Source of the DNA: Acorus gramineus
Lineage: Eukaryota; Streptophyta; Magnoliopsida; Acorales; Acoraceae
Assembly (NCBI GenBank): GCA_030737835.1
Contig: CM060855.1
Location: 17,417,278-17,481,277 of the forward strand
Reading direction: 5' to 3'
DNA: 64,000 nt
Made by a program: the position numbers and the translations under genes. This document shows positions 34,611 through 46,684 of this stretch, in pieces (the first letter of the stretch is position 1; each line of letters starts with the position of its first letter). The notes under the pieces were generated by a model, which saw only the letters and a list, made by a program, of their open reading frames with translations, was not told the DNA's origin and did not search any database.

Positions 34611-36238
34611 CTAAACCTCGTATTTATCGGTCTGTAGGGAGAACGGAAAAAAAAATCAGAAGTCTAATGCATTTAAAAAGTCAAACAAGAAAAAGAAAAA
34701 AAAAACACTTACTTTACTCATTAGTTGGTGTAGGCTGTCAGTATCCATCTTATAAAAGCTCAAAAATTTAGCAACTTTGTATATTAATTGAGAAAGAGAA
34801 CCATGCTCGTCTCCTCTCAAACACAAAAAGACATCATCCTGTGCAGAGGGTAGTGAAGCAGTTGTTTGAGGGTCTGAAAATAAAACAAATTGCATGTTAC
34901 TTAGTCTATGAATAATTTGACAAAAAAAAAAATAGTTAATAGAAAAAAAAAATACCTAATTCCATGTGGTTGTCGGCAGTCAAAATATCTTTCATTTGTA
35001 ATTTTTCATAAACAGATTTTTGAATAAGAAAGGTGAACGAATCAGCTTTTGTAGGAATAACAAAATTATGAAAAAAATGCATCACGTATGATGCAGTATC
35101 TTCTTCATGGTGACTATCACGCCGCGGAGGTTCATTGAACTTCCCCATTAGTATCACCTTGCAAAAAAAAATGAAACACTTAGCCCATGTTTAGATGGAG
35201 AATAAAACTATAATACAAGTGGATAAGAGAGTATAAGGCTAAAAAGTATGTTTGGATGGGTAAAATAACTTGTATTGGTATGCCAGAATAAGATGGAATA
35301 AATGGGTATTGATATTCCAGGTAACCCTGGAGTTACCCTATTCCAAGGAGCTGGATAAATGGGGCCCACAGTTTTTTCAGCTTTTTTACATTTCACTGCC
35401 CTTCCCTTCCCCACCCCCCCTTTTTTTTATTTATGAATCATGTCCTCCCCTGCATCAGCTCCTTCACCTCGGAAGTCGGAACACTGAAACCCACTCCACC
35501 ATGTCCGGCACCACCACAGACTCTTCCTCCTCCTCCACCATCTGTTTACCCACACCAGCACCTCCACACTGACCACCACACCACCGGCACCAAAACCACC
35601 ACCAACTTAAACCACCAGCATGTACCGTACCATCTTCCACGGTCATCTTCCACCATCTTCAACCGTGCACCACTTATTCCACCACCTTCCACTGTTGAAG
35701 CATGGGGCAGAGGAGGTAGAAGAAGCACATTTTATGTCTTTTTAAATTTAAACTTACATGATATAATTGAATGTATGAGGGGTAAAAAATGTTAATATAA
35801 AGATTATATCTTTATCCAAATCTCATTCCCGATTTATTCACAAGTAATTCTTGATCAACCAAACATCAAAAACTCATTATTATGTTTTTCAATAAAAATA
35901 ATTAAAAATACAATCAAACAAAAAATGTTTTTTTTTTATATCTATAATAGTATAGTTATCTATCTCAAATCACTTAACTCATCTACTCAACTGGTGAGAA
36001 ACCCACGTAATTTTTTTTTTTTTTTTTTTAGTAAGAGATTTCTTAAGACAAGAATTAAAAAACATACCACTGCCGGTTTCTTATTCACGTCAACCATTCT
36101 GCGAATGTACATTTCTCTATTGCAATTTTTATGGAGATAATTAAAAACATGTGGGCCGATCACAACCCCGGTTGGTATGAGAAATTTGTAACACCAGTGA
36201 TCCATTATGCGAACCAACCTGTCCCTCTCAGAGGCCAT
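34611..36238 (-). CDS. Four-exon gene, protein of unknown function (184 aa)
   Basis: Exons on the minus strand: 36238-36068 (57 codons, opening MASERDRLVRIMDHWCYKF), 35157-34956, 34873-34713 and 34631-34611 (ending TDKYEV and stop TAG). Donors are GTATGT, GTATTT and GTAAGT. Acceptors are GCAAG, TTTTCAG and CCCTACAG. Phases are 0, 1 and 0 and all match, which is unlikely by chance over four exons. An in-frame upstream ATG at 36298 would add 20 residues; I chose MASERD because it gives a more usual start. The protein is mixed-charge and shows no signal peptide, membrane segment or catalytic motif I recognise. Visible phrases include VVIGPHVFNYLHKNCNREMY, DTASYVMHFFHNFVIPTK and LCLRGDEHGSLSQLI. 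Intron 1 is about 910 bp and seems to hold a transposon insertion. It could be a host gene or a gene borne by an unrecognised element. Confidence 0.55.
35180..35890. mobile_element. Probable MITE or short element within intron 1 of the unknown gene
   Basis: The left side reads AGCCCATGTTTAGATGG and the right side, reversed, reads GTTTGGTTGATCAAGAATTA and GAGATTTGGATAAAGA. These are the '...TGTTTGG' type ends common in plant hAT/PIF MITEs. The centre is a Pro/Ser/Thr-codon-rich CCACCAC block near 35490-35700. A target duplication was not identified. Confidence 0.3.
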
Positions 36239-36645
36239 GTTAATTTGAAAGAGTGGTAGAGAATGCAACACTATAATTTTGGATGAGGGATTCACCACTA
36301 TTTATCATGGAAAATGGAGGATGAGTGAAGAGATGAAAAAGAATGGAGGATGTCTCATAAACTATACCCCATTAATAATTGTTTACAGACTGATTTATTG
36401 TCTTTTTTTTATATAAATTATATCCCATGAAGTTCCATTTGCATAAATGTGGTACTAGATTGATTTTCTTTCAATATTTTTCTTTTGCTTTCAATCTTCT
36501 TCCTCGGGACTTTAAGTCTTCAACTTTCTCTTTGTATGTACATTTTGTAACTTATATAGAAATAGAAACAAAGAAAACTATTTATCAAGTAAAAGAAAAA
36601 AAACTTTCCCTTTGTATGAAGATGGGAAACATGTAACGTGATATG

Positions 36646-37411
36646 GTAGACATGTATAATAATGACTCACCCTTTTTGCATGAATATGGTAGATGTAAAA
36701 TAATAATGACTTTCTCTTGTCCTTTTAGGTTTCGATTGGTAACTCACTCATGAAATTTAAAAAAAAAAAAATTTCCACTTACATATATATTATAATAAAT
36801 AAGACCAACATGTGATGTGAGCATTGTCTTTTTTTTTTTTTTTTCTCGGACACTCTATCACAATGTATATTTTATTTCGCATATATCAATATGCACTTTT
36901 ATGGTAGACATGTATAATAATGACTCACCCTTTTTGCATGAATATGATAGATGTAAAATAATAATGACTTTCTCTTGTCCTTTTAGGTTTCAATTGGTAA
37001 CTCACTCATGAAATTTAAAAAAAAAAAATTTCAACTTACATATATATTATAATAAATATGACCAACATGTGATGTGAGCATTGTCTTTTTTTTTTTTTTT
37101 CTCAGACACACTCTATACCAATGTATATTTTATTTCGCATATATCAATATGCACTTTTATGGTAGACATGTATAATAATGACTCACCTTTTTTGCATGAA
37201 TATGGTAGATGTAAAATAATAATGACTTTCTCTTGTCCTTTTAGGTTTCGATTGGTAACTCACTCATAAAATTAAAAAAAAAAAAATTAACTTACATATA
37301 TATTATAATAAATAAGACCAACATGTGATGTGAGCATTATCTTTCTTTTTTTTTTTTTTTTCTAAGACACTCTATCCCAATGTATATTTTATTTCGTATA
37401 TATCAATATTT
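36646..37411. repeat. 258-bp tandem repeat, three copies
   Basis: Units open GTAGACATGTATAATAATGA at 36646, 36904 and 37162, each followed by CTCTTGTCCTTTTAGGTTTC, an A-run, CCAACATGTGATGTGAGCAT and a T-run. Noncoding; copies are very similar, so the array is fairly young. Confidence 0.9.
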
Positions 37412-38842
37412 ACTTAAAAGGGAGAATTAATTTTTAAAAAATAAAAAAATTGTGTGGACTACAAATAGGAATGGGCGAAGGGCCTGACATATCATTTCTC
37501 TTTATGGTACCAGCTTTTAAAATTTGTCATATACTCGACTCTATCATAGTCTTGGACCAGGGGCAGATATTAGTGTTGGCTGGGCAGGCTATAGATTTTG
37601 TTGAAATAGGAATAAACTGGCTTGGTTATTTCTTTTTAAAAAAAATTTGTGAAGAGAACAGCACCCCACCACACAAAGATATAAAATAAAATAAAAATAT
37701 ATATACAGAGACCACACAGAAAATGAAAAAATAAAATAAAAACAAGATAAAATATATAGAGACCACACAAAGATCATGGATTAGTGAACCGTTTTTTTCC
37801 TAAAAAGAATGAATGTAGGTTGATGAAAATAATCTTATTATACCATATCTAATCCTAAATTAATATTTATCGACCTTTCTTTGTTTTTTCATGTTTGCAA
37901 CTCTTTTTTATGTATCATGTTTGGGATATAATTTAATTTTTTTTTAAATACTTTTTTTTTATAGATTTTTTTAATATTTATTGTTTTTATATCTTTTATC
38001 TACTTTTGTTTCTGAGTGGAATTTTAATATTTTATGTCATGTGTGCTTCTATTTCTTTTCATTTTTAATTTTGTTTTGGAAATTTTTTAAATATTTATTG
38101 TTTTTATATTTATCTAGTTTTACTTTGGAAAAGTGCAATTTTAATATTAGAAGATATGTTCTTTTGGGGTCTGACATCACTTAAGATAAGTTTTAAAAAT
38201 ATGTAATATTTTTCAAATATATCATAAACTATTAGTTGTATAAATGTCATATTTTTTTTTAGTCCATCATTTGTCTATCAAAATAAAAAAATATTTAATA
38301 TCAAATATCATATCAGCCCACCTTGAAATAGAGTTTTGGATCCGCCCTGAGCTGAACCCAAATAACAAGTAGATGAGCTAATTTGAGCTAAGTGAAAGTA
38401 GTTGTCACCACTCAATTTTTTTAATCGGATGATATGGTGGTTTGTTTTGATTAAAAAAATAAATTGATGGATTTTAATAAGTCGTTATATAGTAACAATT
38501 AGTTTTATTTTTAATTGTTGATTAAATATTTGATTTTCGTATTTATGAGAGTAGTATGTAGGGTTACAGGAGAATTATTGATATTCTTTTACTTGTTTGA
38601 TTCTTTTTGTCTTTTGTTTTTGTCCTATAAGATTTCTCTCCTATTTTTCCACTTATTGGAACTATATATGATTCTCCTCTATTGTATTCTTTTAAAATGT
38701 CTAGAATAGTAATAGAAGATGTAATCAACATTTTTCTTGTCTTTTTTATGCACCTTGTGTTACCATGCTGCCTCCGGCTCTCTCTTTGTATTTAACAAAA
38801 ATCTAGGGTATGCAAGAGACTTTATTAAACTGATCTAATCAA
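37412..38842. other. AT-rich stretch without a gene
   Basis: Only short open frames rich in Phe/Leu/Tyr from T-rich sequence. GGACCAGGGGCAGATATT near 37554 and, reversed, CAGGGCGGATCCAAAACTC near 38348 may be the diverged ends of an old ~800-bp element. I cannot support it further. Confidence 0.4.
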
Positions 38843-39610
38843 GGGAAAATGACTAAAAAAGTATGTCAAAATGTAGAAATATCCAAATTAGCCATTTTTA
38901 AAAATTATATCTAAAAAAGTCTCATTTTACAATTTTGGAAACACAAAAGAATAATCAACCTTTATATAATTAGATCCTTAATACATTCCATATCTCTTAA
39001 ATTTGTTAAAATATTTCACCCTCTTAATTTTATTAATATATTTAACACATTTTCATGTAGATCAATTTTTTTTATTGTAAATTCTTTGTAATTAGGTGGA
39101 TTTTGTGAAATATGTACCAATATAATTTGAGTTTTTAATGATGAACTCCATTAAATGTTGATGTTTTTTTTTTAAATGGATATGTACTAATCATATCATA
39201 AAAATATGTAAATAGCAAAAAAATAAAAATATGAATAAAGATTTAGAATACTAAAATATCATCTGTTGCATTGAGGCACAATACATTTTAAATTAAAATT
39301 ATGATTATACACAGTGAAAAATGATAAACAATATCATGTAAGATATATATAAGAAACACAAAATATGATATATAATAACAAAACCTCTAAGAGGATTGAT
39401 TTTCATCATGTATAGAGAAATTGTTGTTTTGCAGGAAAAATAGACTTTTAGTGTGGAATAAAGAGGGGATATTAAAGATTTAATTACATAAGGTCAGATT
39501 AGTCTTTTGTGTTTTCAAAACTGTGAAATGAGATTTTTTTAGGTATAATTTTTAAAAATGGTTCATTTGGGTATTTCAAACTCTTAGGAGATTTTTTTAG
39601 TCATTTTCCC
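38843..39610. mobile_element. 768-bp MULE-type element with ~125-bp terminal inverted repeats
   Basis: The left end GGGAAAATGACTAAAAAA and the right end, reversed, GGGAAAATGACTAAAAAAAT pair. Similarity continues through CCATTTTTAAAAATTATA and ACACAAAAGA on both sides. Flanks TCTAATCAA and TATAATCAA form a 9-bp target duplication with one mismatch. No transposase, so non-autonomous. Confidence 0.85.
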
Positions 39611-40192
39611 TATAATCAATGGCATAGTTAGGGTTTTACAATAGTGGTGGCAAAATAATAGAAGCTCTAATGTAAAAACAGATAATAATTAAAATCCCAA
39701 ATTGATTGCACACAAAATCAATGAATCACTTAATAAATAAAAACATAGAATCCATATCACATAAAATCCTAATTTTTTTTTATATAAAATCAATAAATTC
39801 TAAAATATATAAAAATAAATAATTCATGCAAAATAAAGTTATGATTGATTGCACACAAATAAATCAAAATTTAAAATTTCAAGCTTATTGGCTATCTCGC
39901 AAGAAGAGGAATCCCCAAAATTTGTTTATGTAATCTTCTTCTGAAATATAAAATAAATGGAAATAAAATTCCAGAATAAAATTACAAAAAATAATGTCAT
40001 CTAAATTAAACTACTAAAATCTAGTAGAGATGAGAAAGGATTTACTTATGTAGTTGTAGTCGTGTCTTTGGGACAATGATAATGAGACACTTTTTTATCT
40101 GAAGGATGATGCAATAGATGCAGAAAAAAAAAGTTAATTATTTTTAAAGATACAACTAGAGCCCAGGAGGGAGGAAAAGATAAAAAAAACAA
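39611..40192. other. AT-rich spacer
   Basis: No gene or clear element ends seen between two MULE-type elements. Confidence 0.5.
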
Positions 40193-40659
40193 GGGAAAAA
40201 TCCATACAACCCCCAAAAATCTGATTAAAATCCATATAACCCCTGAAAACACCTAAATAAATCCAAATAACACCCTGAATAAAATCTCTGTTACAAGATA
40301 ATGAATATTTTATTTGATCAAACCTGACTAAAAACACAATATACCAAAAAATCCCTACAATGTGTTCAAAATGCGAAAGATTCTATGAAAATGATGATTT
40401 TACTATCTCTGGATATATTATAAAACCCTATCTGGAGAGGTAAAATCGTCACTTACATATGATTTTTCATATTTTTTAACACATTCTAGGATTGTTTTGG
40501 TAATCTATGTTATCTATCGGGGTTAACCAAATATAATATGCACAAAATATTCATCATTTGTAAACTATAATTTTATTAAGAGGGTTAGGGATTTACTAGG
40601 TATTTTCAAGGGATTATATGAATTTTAAGAAAAGTTAGGGGGTTATATGGATTTTTCCC
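40193..40659. mobile_element. 467-bp MITE of the ATCCATATAACCCC MULE family
   Basis: Ends are GGGAAAAATCCATACAACCC and, reversed, GGGAAAAATCCATATAACCC. Flanks AAAAAACAA and AAAAAATAA make a 9-bp target duplication with one change. Inside the ends the motif ATCCAxATAACxCC recurs two or three times. Central palindromic sequence, no gene. Confidence 0.88.
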
Positions 40660-40782
40660 AAAAAATAATTGTGAGGTTTTGATGTTCATACAAACTTGTG
40701 ACTATTATTTTTTAAAAGATTTTAATTTGAAATCTTATTCTTTCATAGCATGTACAATTATGAGATGTACATTAGTCAACAA

Positions 40783-42070
40783 CTAGTATTTTACCACGCA
40801 CGATGTGCGGTTAAAATTAAAAAAAATATTTTAAAAATGATGCCCACAACCAATAACCCAAATTTTTTTCAATTCATTATAATGAAAATTTTAATAATAA
40901 TTAAATAAATCATTTGTAAAATTTATTATAAAATTACACATAAATGAGATATATCATTATTGAAAATTAGTTTTTTGCATGTATACCCCTCAACCAACCC
41001 CATATATGTTGTAAAAATACCCCATTTGAAACTCTCAAACTAAAAAAAAAGGATTAAATTATTCTCAAAATTCATTAAAAATTCATAAAATTTTAAATAA
41101 AGCTCTGATTGATGCAATCAATAGCTCATTGGAAAAAGATTTTCAATATATACTTCGTTTATGAAATATATTTTTCTTAAAAATGACTATTTCATTATGA
41201 AAAGTGAGCTCAAACGTTGAAACTCATATTTGACCTAAATTTTTTTATTTATCAACCTATATTCCATGATTATCTCTATCTAAATCTAATAAAAATAATA
41301 ATAATGATAAAATATGATTACGTGGCATGATCACCACCATTCATTCATATAGATAGATATTAAAAAGATAAATTTGATGAATATCTCATACCATCCATTA
41401 AAAAATTAAAATATATTTTTCATTCTTACCCTTTAATATAAAATCAAATATCATAAATAGGTAAGGGTAAAATTGAAAAATGAAAATGTTACACACACAC
41501 AAAGGAACAAACATGATAACTTAAACACTTTTGTTATAAGAATACCCCATTTGAAACTCTCAACCTAAAAAAAAAAGGATTAAATTATTATCAAAATTAT
41601 TTAAAAATTCATAACTTTTTAAATATAGCTCTGATTGGTGCAATCAATAGCTCGTTGGAAAGAGATTTTCAATATATACTTACGGCTATGAAATATATTT
41701 TTCTTAAAAATAACTATTTCATGATGAAAACTGAGTTCAAACATTGAAACTAATATTTGAGAAATTTTTTATTTTATCAACCTATATTCCATGATTATCT
41801 CTATCTAAATCTAATAAAAATAATAATAATTATAAAATATAATTATGTGGCATGATCACCACCATTTATTCATATAGATAGATATTAAAAAGATAAATTT
41901 GATGAATATCACATATCATCCATTAAAAAACTAAAATATATTTCTCATTCTTACCCTTTAATCTAAAATCAAATATCATAAATAGGTAAGGGTAAAATTG
42001 AAAAATGAAAATGTTACACACACAAAGGAACAAACATGATAACTTAAACACTTTTGGTTAGTAATATAGA
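40783..42070 (-). mobile_element. Non-autonomous Helitron, 1,288 bp
   Basis: On the minus strand the element starts TCTATATTACTAACCAAAAG after a host A and ends CTAG before a host T, as Helitrons do (insertion between A and T, 5' TC, 3' CTRR). About 10 nt before CTAG is a hairpin, CCGCAC-atc-GTGCGTGG. No Rep/helicase is present and there is no target duplication. Confidence 0.75.
41018..42056. repeat. Tandem duplication of ~524 bp inside the Helitron
   Basis: ATACCCCATTTGAAACTCTC at 41018 recurs at 41542. Both units run through TGATTGxTGCAATCAATAGCT, the CATGATCACCACCATT segment and ACATGATAACTTAAACACTT. Confidence 0.9.
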
Positions 42071-42389
42071 TAGATTATAGGAAGTATATGGGGACCATGT
42101 TATGGATTTGAATTTCTTTTTCTTTTACCTGCAGTGAAGTTCCACTTGTTACATTGATTTGATGCAAATGATGCAGTGAAAATCTCGTGTAATGTATTAA
42201 GGTATTGGAGGTGACTAAAGTCTTCCAACTAAGCTTGTTAGAAGTTAGAACTTAATCTATTAATAGTTTGTGAATAATGTGATAAGGAAATATAGCCGTT
42301 AATCATTTGGTTTGTGTTGTTTTTAATTGGGGTTTGGAGATTGATAATATATGATGAGTATTTTGTGAATAATATGTTTGTTTACTGAT
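42071..42389. other. AT-rich spacer
   Basis: No gene or element ends seen. Confidence 0.5.
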
Positions 42390-42711
42390 AGAGAACACAA
42401 TATACCCAAAAAATCCTACAATGTGTTAAAAATACGTAAATCCTCTATACCCCTTTAGATTGGGTTTTATAATATATATCAAGGAATGGTAAAATCATCA
42501 TTTTCATTGGATTTTTTGCATTTTTAACACATTATAGGTTTTTTTTTATATATATTGTGCTTTCAGCCAAGGTTAACCAAACAAGATATTCGTAAAATAT
42601 TAATTATCTATCAACGGATATTTTATTCACGGGGTTATTTGGATTTATTAAGTGTTTTCAGAGGGTTATATGGATTTCAATCAGATTTGAGGAGGCTGTA
42701 TGGATTTTTCC
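42390..42711. mobile_element. Left-truncated copy of the 40.2-kb MITE
   Basis: Matches the interior and right end of the 40193-40659 element: ACACAATATACCCAAAAAAT, CTACAATGTGTTAAAAATA, AGGGTTATATGGATTT and the terminal TGTATGGATTTTTCCC. The left end is missing. Confidence 0.75.
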
Positions 42712-42779
42712 CTATATATTTTAAACCCCCATTTGTGTTCCAAAATAAATGGAGAATGCGGTAGAATAACCCTTATTTA

Positions 42780-43105
42780 ATGTTTGTTTTGCACGGATAA
42801 ACTCTGATAGCTATGCTTGGATAAGCTAAGATAAAACCTGACATTAATTCCAATGAAAAGTGAGAATTGTTTATCAGAGCTTATCTATCAGAGGGAATAA
42901 AAATACTCTTCTTCGCCATTTTAAATTTTTTATCTCTCCTAATACTCTCTCACACATATTTAAAAAATTGTTACATCTAATAAATTAGTTACACATCTCT
43001 CACACTTCTTCAAGGGCATAGTTGTAATCAAAAGTCAAACTCTTATATATCCCTTATCCACAATTCTTTATCACTTTATCTAAGATGAACAAAACAATAA
43101 AAATG
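42780..43105. mobile_element. Possible MITE
   Basis: Left TGTTTGTTTTGCACGGATAA and right, reversed, TTGTTTTGTTCATCTTAGAT share the first 11 or so positions. GATAAGCT-type motifs recur inside. No target duplication fixed. Confidence 0.3.
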
Positions 43106-43630
43106 TCACATTATGTTTTCTGATGAGAATAATAGAAAATACAAATAAACAAAAATTTATTTATTTAATATAGATTGTTATCAATTCTGATATAGCTATC
43201 AGGGTTGAATAATCTCATGTCACTTTTGGGGTAAATGGTTTAATTTAAATTCTTATTCTTTTGTGAGGGACATCAAATGGACATCGGAGAGAATAATTAT
43301 TTTTTGTCTTTTAATGAGATGTGATTTGGTTAGACAAGTAATAATTTTCTTGGTAAGGGGATTCTTTTTCCGCTCGTCCTAAAATGTTTAAGATCCATGT
43401 AATTCGTATAACAATACTTATACCCTCTGTTTTTATGGTAAAGTAGAGGGAGAAAAAGTAAGGAATATGAGGAGAATAAATATAAAAAAATTATTTTGTT
43501 TTTATAAGAGGAGAATAAATATAAAAAACTTATTTTGGAAAGATAAATTTTTGGATGAATTGTTCAAATACCCCTTGACCAACTCTCTTAATTTTTTTTA
43601 TCCCTAAATTTTTTTATATTTTTTATTTAT

Positions 43631-43905
43631 GGGTTTTTTAGTTTTCAGTCCCTGTAAACATATCTATTTAAGGATCGATCTCTCACTTCTTCATATTTTG
43701 ATTTTAGTCCATAGATTTAAACGATATGTTCCTTTTTAGTCCCTCATAGGGACTAAAAATAAAACTAAATAATTTAGGGATAGGTCCCTCCCAGGGATTA
43801 AAAAAGAACATATATTTTAAATCTGGGGACTAAAATCAAAATATGAAGAATTGAAGGACCGATCACTAAATCATATGGTTTATGGGGACTTAAAAATAAA
43901 AATCT
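43631..43905. mobile_element. Fold-back MITE, ~275 bp
   Basis: Arms pair over most of the length: TCTTCATATTTTGATTTTAG on the left and CTAAAATCAAAATATGAAGA on the right. The outer ends pair GTTTTCAGTCCC with GGGGACTTAAAAA. A central small palindrome is TTTTTAGTCCCTCATAGGGACTAAAAA split about 43745. A relative lies at 51.5 kb. Confidence 0.75.
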
Positions 43906-44528
43906 CTTTATTTATACCTGTAGAGTTATCTCATTGGGTTTTTTTTATCCTTCACCCTTGCTACATCATATTTGTTACCTAAACTATCCTCTCCACCGTA
44001 TTTTTACCCCAAAATCTTTGCAACTTCCCCCAAAATCCTCACTCCTTCAATCCCTCTCTCTACCCCCACCTGATATTCCGTGAACTCCCATAAGCAATTG
44101 GAGGGATTTGTGTAATTAAAGCTCAGAGCGTGTCGACGATCATCTTGACACTCTCCTCTGCCACTGACTTCGACTCATGCCATGCTCATCTAGGCTGCCT
44201 GCTGCCCTCGAGAGCTTCGCATGTGGCGTTGACACCAGAGCTCGAGCGGTGCTCGACGGTGGCGTCGTGCCGATCCTCTGACGCCGCTCTCCAACCGCAA
44301 CAAGAAGGACCAGTATTCCGCTTTATATGATTTTTGATGTAAAAGTAGGGGTTTTTTCTTATAAGGTTTTTTTTGGATCGTGAACTGTGTTATTAGTTTT
44401 TGCTTGATGGTAAAAGAAAAATGTGTTTTTTCTAATGAAAAAATTTATTCTTTGATGATATGTTGTGATTAATTATAAAAAAAAAATAATGAGGTTTTGC
44501 ATTCTTTTGTTTCTCCTTTTTTTTTTAT
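43906..44528. other. Spacer with a small GC-richer patch
   Basis: The 44130-44330 segment is GC-richer (GTCGACGATC, GAGCTCGAGCGG) and open for 66 codons, but shows no family motif. It may be a trapped gene scrap. Confidence 0.35.
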
Positions 44529-45235
44529 GGGAAAAATTCATATAACCCCCTGTAATCTTTCATATATCCATATGACCCCCTGACTTTTTGGTAAATCCAT
44601 ATTACCCCCTGTAAACACACTCAAAATCCATTTAACCCCCCGAGTTAAAACTCTGTTAACAGTTTTGGAATATTCTTCAAATATTCCGTCTGTTAAACTC
44701 TTATTTAAAAGTATGTATTCATTTTACACCCTACAAACAAAGAAAAATTCAAAACACCCCCTCATAATGACTATTTTACCCCTCCCATTATTCACCCCCT
44801 GCAACCTAACGCGCTGAAAACCTCGACCGTTGCGTTCCTGACTGTTGCCACCTCGAGAGCTGACAACCCGACCGTTGCCACCTCGAGCACGTTGACAACC
44901 CGACTGTTGCTCCATCTCCTTACATAAGTGTTGCCATCTCTCCTCCACTAGTCGAGAAACCCCCAGCACCTCCTCCACTAAACAAACTGGCAGCACCGCC
45001 TCCACCTCCTCCAACAGTGGACTCCTACATTGTTGTGAATCCGTGACGGCAATGTTGGAAATGGTAAGACATGTAATCTCATGCATTTAATGTGCTTGAT
45101 AGAATGCTTCAACAAAGTATTTGTGATGGACCAACACTAAAAACTTTTTTTTTTTTTTTTGCAACTACACCATAGTCATCTAGCTCGTATGGCAGTTATC
45201 TTAGGCCACGTCACGCGTTTGTTTCTGCACGAGAA

Positions 45236-45475
45236 TGCCGATGTAAGAAGGGTGAATGTTTGATTCTCACTTCCCATCAAGAACACAGTAAAGGTTGAAG
45301 GTTCTATTGCTACCCGTTCAATAGGGTGCGTATCATTCTCGAGTATAAGACATGAATGTGCTTTTGATTTTACTGAGTAAAAGTTGAATGTCGCGAATCT
45401 TCTTATTTATTCGGTTTTCATATTTCAGACTCCTCAAGATTACAAGTTCTTTGAATGGATTGATGAGTCAAGCCA
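45236..45475 (+). pseudogene. GRF zinc-finger gene fragment captured in the MULE
   Basis: Exon a, from 45236, reads CRCKKGECLILTSHQEHSKG, then TGA at 45296, then RFYCYPFNRV. Exon b follows an acceptor TTTCAG at 45423-45428 and reads TPQDYKFFEWIDES. Plant GRF zinc fingers have C-x-C ... TS ... GRRFYxCP ... CKFFxWxDE. The TGA replaces the first Arg of GRRFY (CGA to TGA) and the Cys of exon b is Tyr. The domain binds nucleic acid in other proteins; this copy is broken. Confidence 0.6.
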
Positions 45476-45619
45476 CTCTACACTTAATTTGAAATATCAA
45501 ATTATCGGTTTGGAGTTATCAATGGAGAAAGAAGTTTACGATGTTGAAGAATATGCTCACAATTGTAGTTGTGTTATTGTTTGTTATATGTGGGACTCAA
45601 TGTTATCAATGCTTCAAAT

Positions 45620-45800
45620 CAATGTATGAAAAATGAGGTTGTGGAATGTATTCGGTGTGACTGCTTCAAATCAATGTTCTATGCACTGTTTTTGTGCTTC
45701 AATGAAAATCAAACTGCTTTTGGAATGTGTTTTAGGGTGCCTTCTTCAAATCAAAGTTCTATACACTGTTCATGTGCTTCAATAGATATCAATATTAATC
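45620..45800 (+). repeat. Two ~80-bp direct repeats
   Basis: GACTGCTTCAAATCAATGTT with ATGCACTGTTTTTGTGCTTC is followed by CCTTCTTCAAATCAAAGTTC with ATACACTGTTCATGTGCTTC. Inside the MULE; noncoding. Confidence 0.7.
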
Positions 45801-46259
45801 AATGCTGCTGTGAATGTTGAGGTATATTAATATTGACTTTGAACAATGCAGTATGATACACTTCGAAGAAAATCTCACAATTTTATTCAATATGGATGTC
45901 AAAGTTCATGACATCTTCCATCTCCACAATGTGAACTACAATGTTGAAAAAAAAATTTCAGAACACTTGGTTCCTCTGACCCTTCTTGTATCATCTATTG
46001 TTCATACTTGACCCTTCTTGTATCATCTATTGTTCATACTTGGTTGTTTGGTTTCTTGTTGGTTGCTTGCTACTTGATTTTTTGTTGCTCTTCTAGTGCT
46101 TGTGAACCTGGCCTAAACTGCTCCACCCCAACTGCTACTGAACCTGGGTTGAACTGCTAACATAGATGGAATGAACTACTATTGCTCCAAGTCAGTCCTT
46201 TAACCTGCTGCTGCAGTTCCAATTCAATGATCTTCATTTGCTCCAGGTGTTGGTGTGGA

Positions 46260-46510
46260 ATGACCCGTATTCAAATAAACTAGAATGAAATAATTTGGAA
46301 TGGAATAACTTGGAATGAGATCATTTCGACTGAAATAACCTGGAATGAGAAAATTTGGTCTCAAATAACCTACAAGATTAATTTAGAATGAAACAGATGG
46401 ACTAACCCCTGGAATGCTCTTTAAAATGCAGTTTAATTTGAATGCAAATTAATTTAGAATGCAATTTAATTTGAATGAATTAACCTAGAATGAAATAACT
46501 ATCTCCCATT
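46260..46510 (+). repeat. Short degenerate repeat of TGGAATGAAATAAC type
   Basis: About ten imperfect ~15-bp units such as GGAATGGAATAACTT, GGAATGAGATCATTT and AGAATGAAATAACTA. Noncoding. Confidence 0.7.
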
Positions 46511-46684
46511 TGAAATTGTATGGATACAGATATACACAATTGTACAGAAAAAATTAAATTACATCTTGTACATAACACAATGCTCTTTTTAATTTGACCA
46601 ACAGCTCATGGTAGCAAAGTTATGTCCAGGTCCTCTGTCTGCCACCTACACTCCATGTCCAGGTCCAAGTCAATTTGTAGTCCA

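Noticed and set aside
35433..35795. Proline-rich 120-codon frame
   Set aside because: Low-complexity CCACCA repeats in an intron insertion; frames open on both strands.
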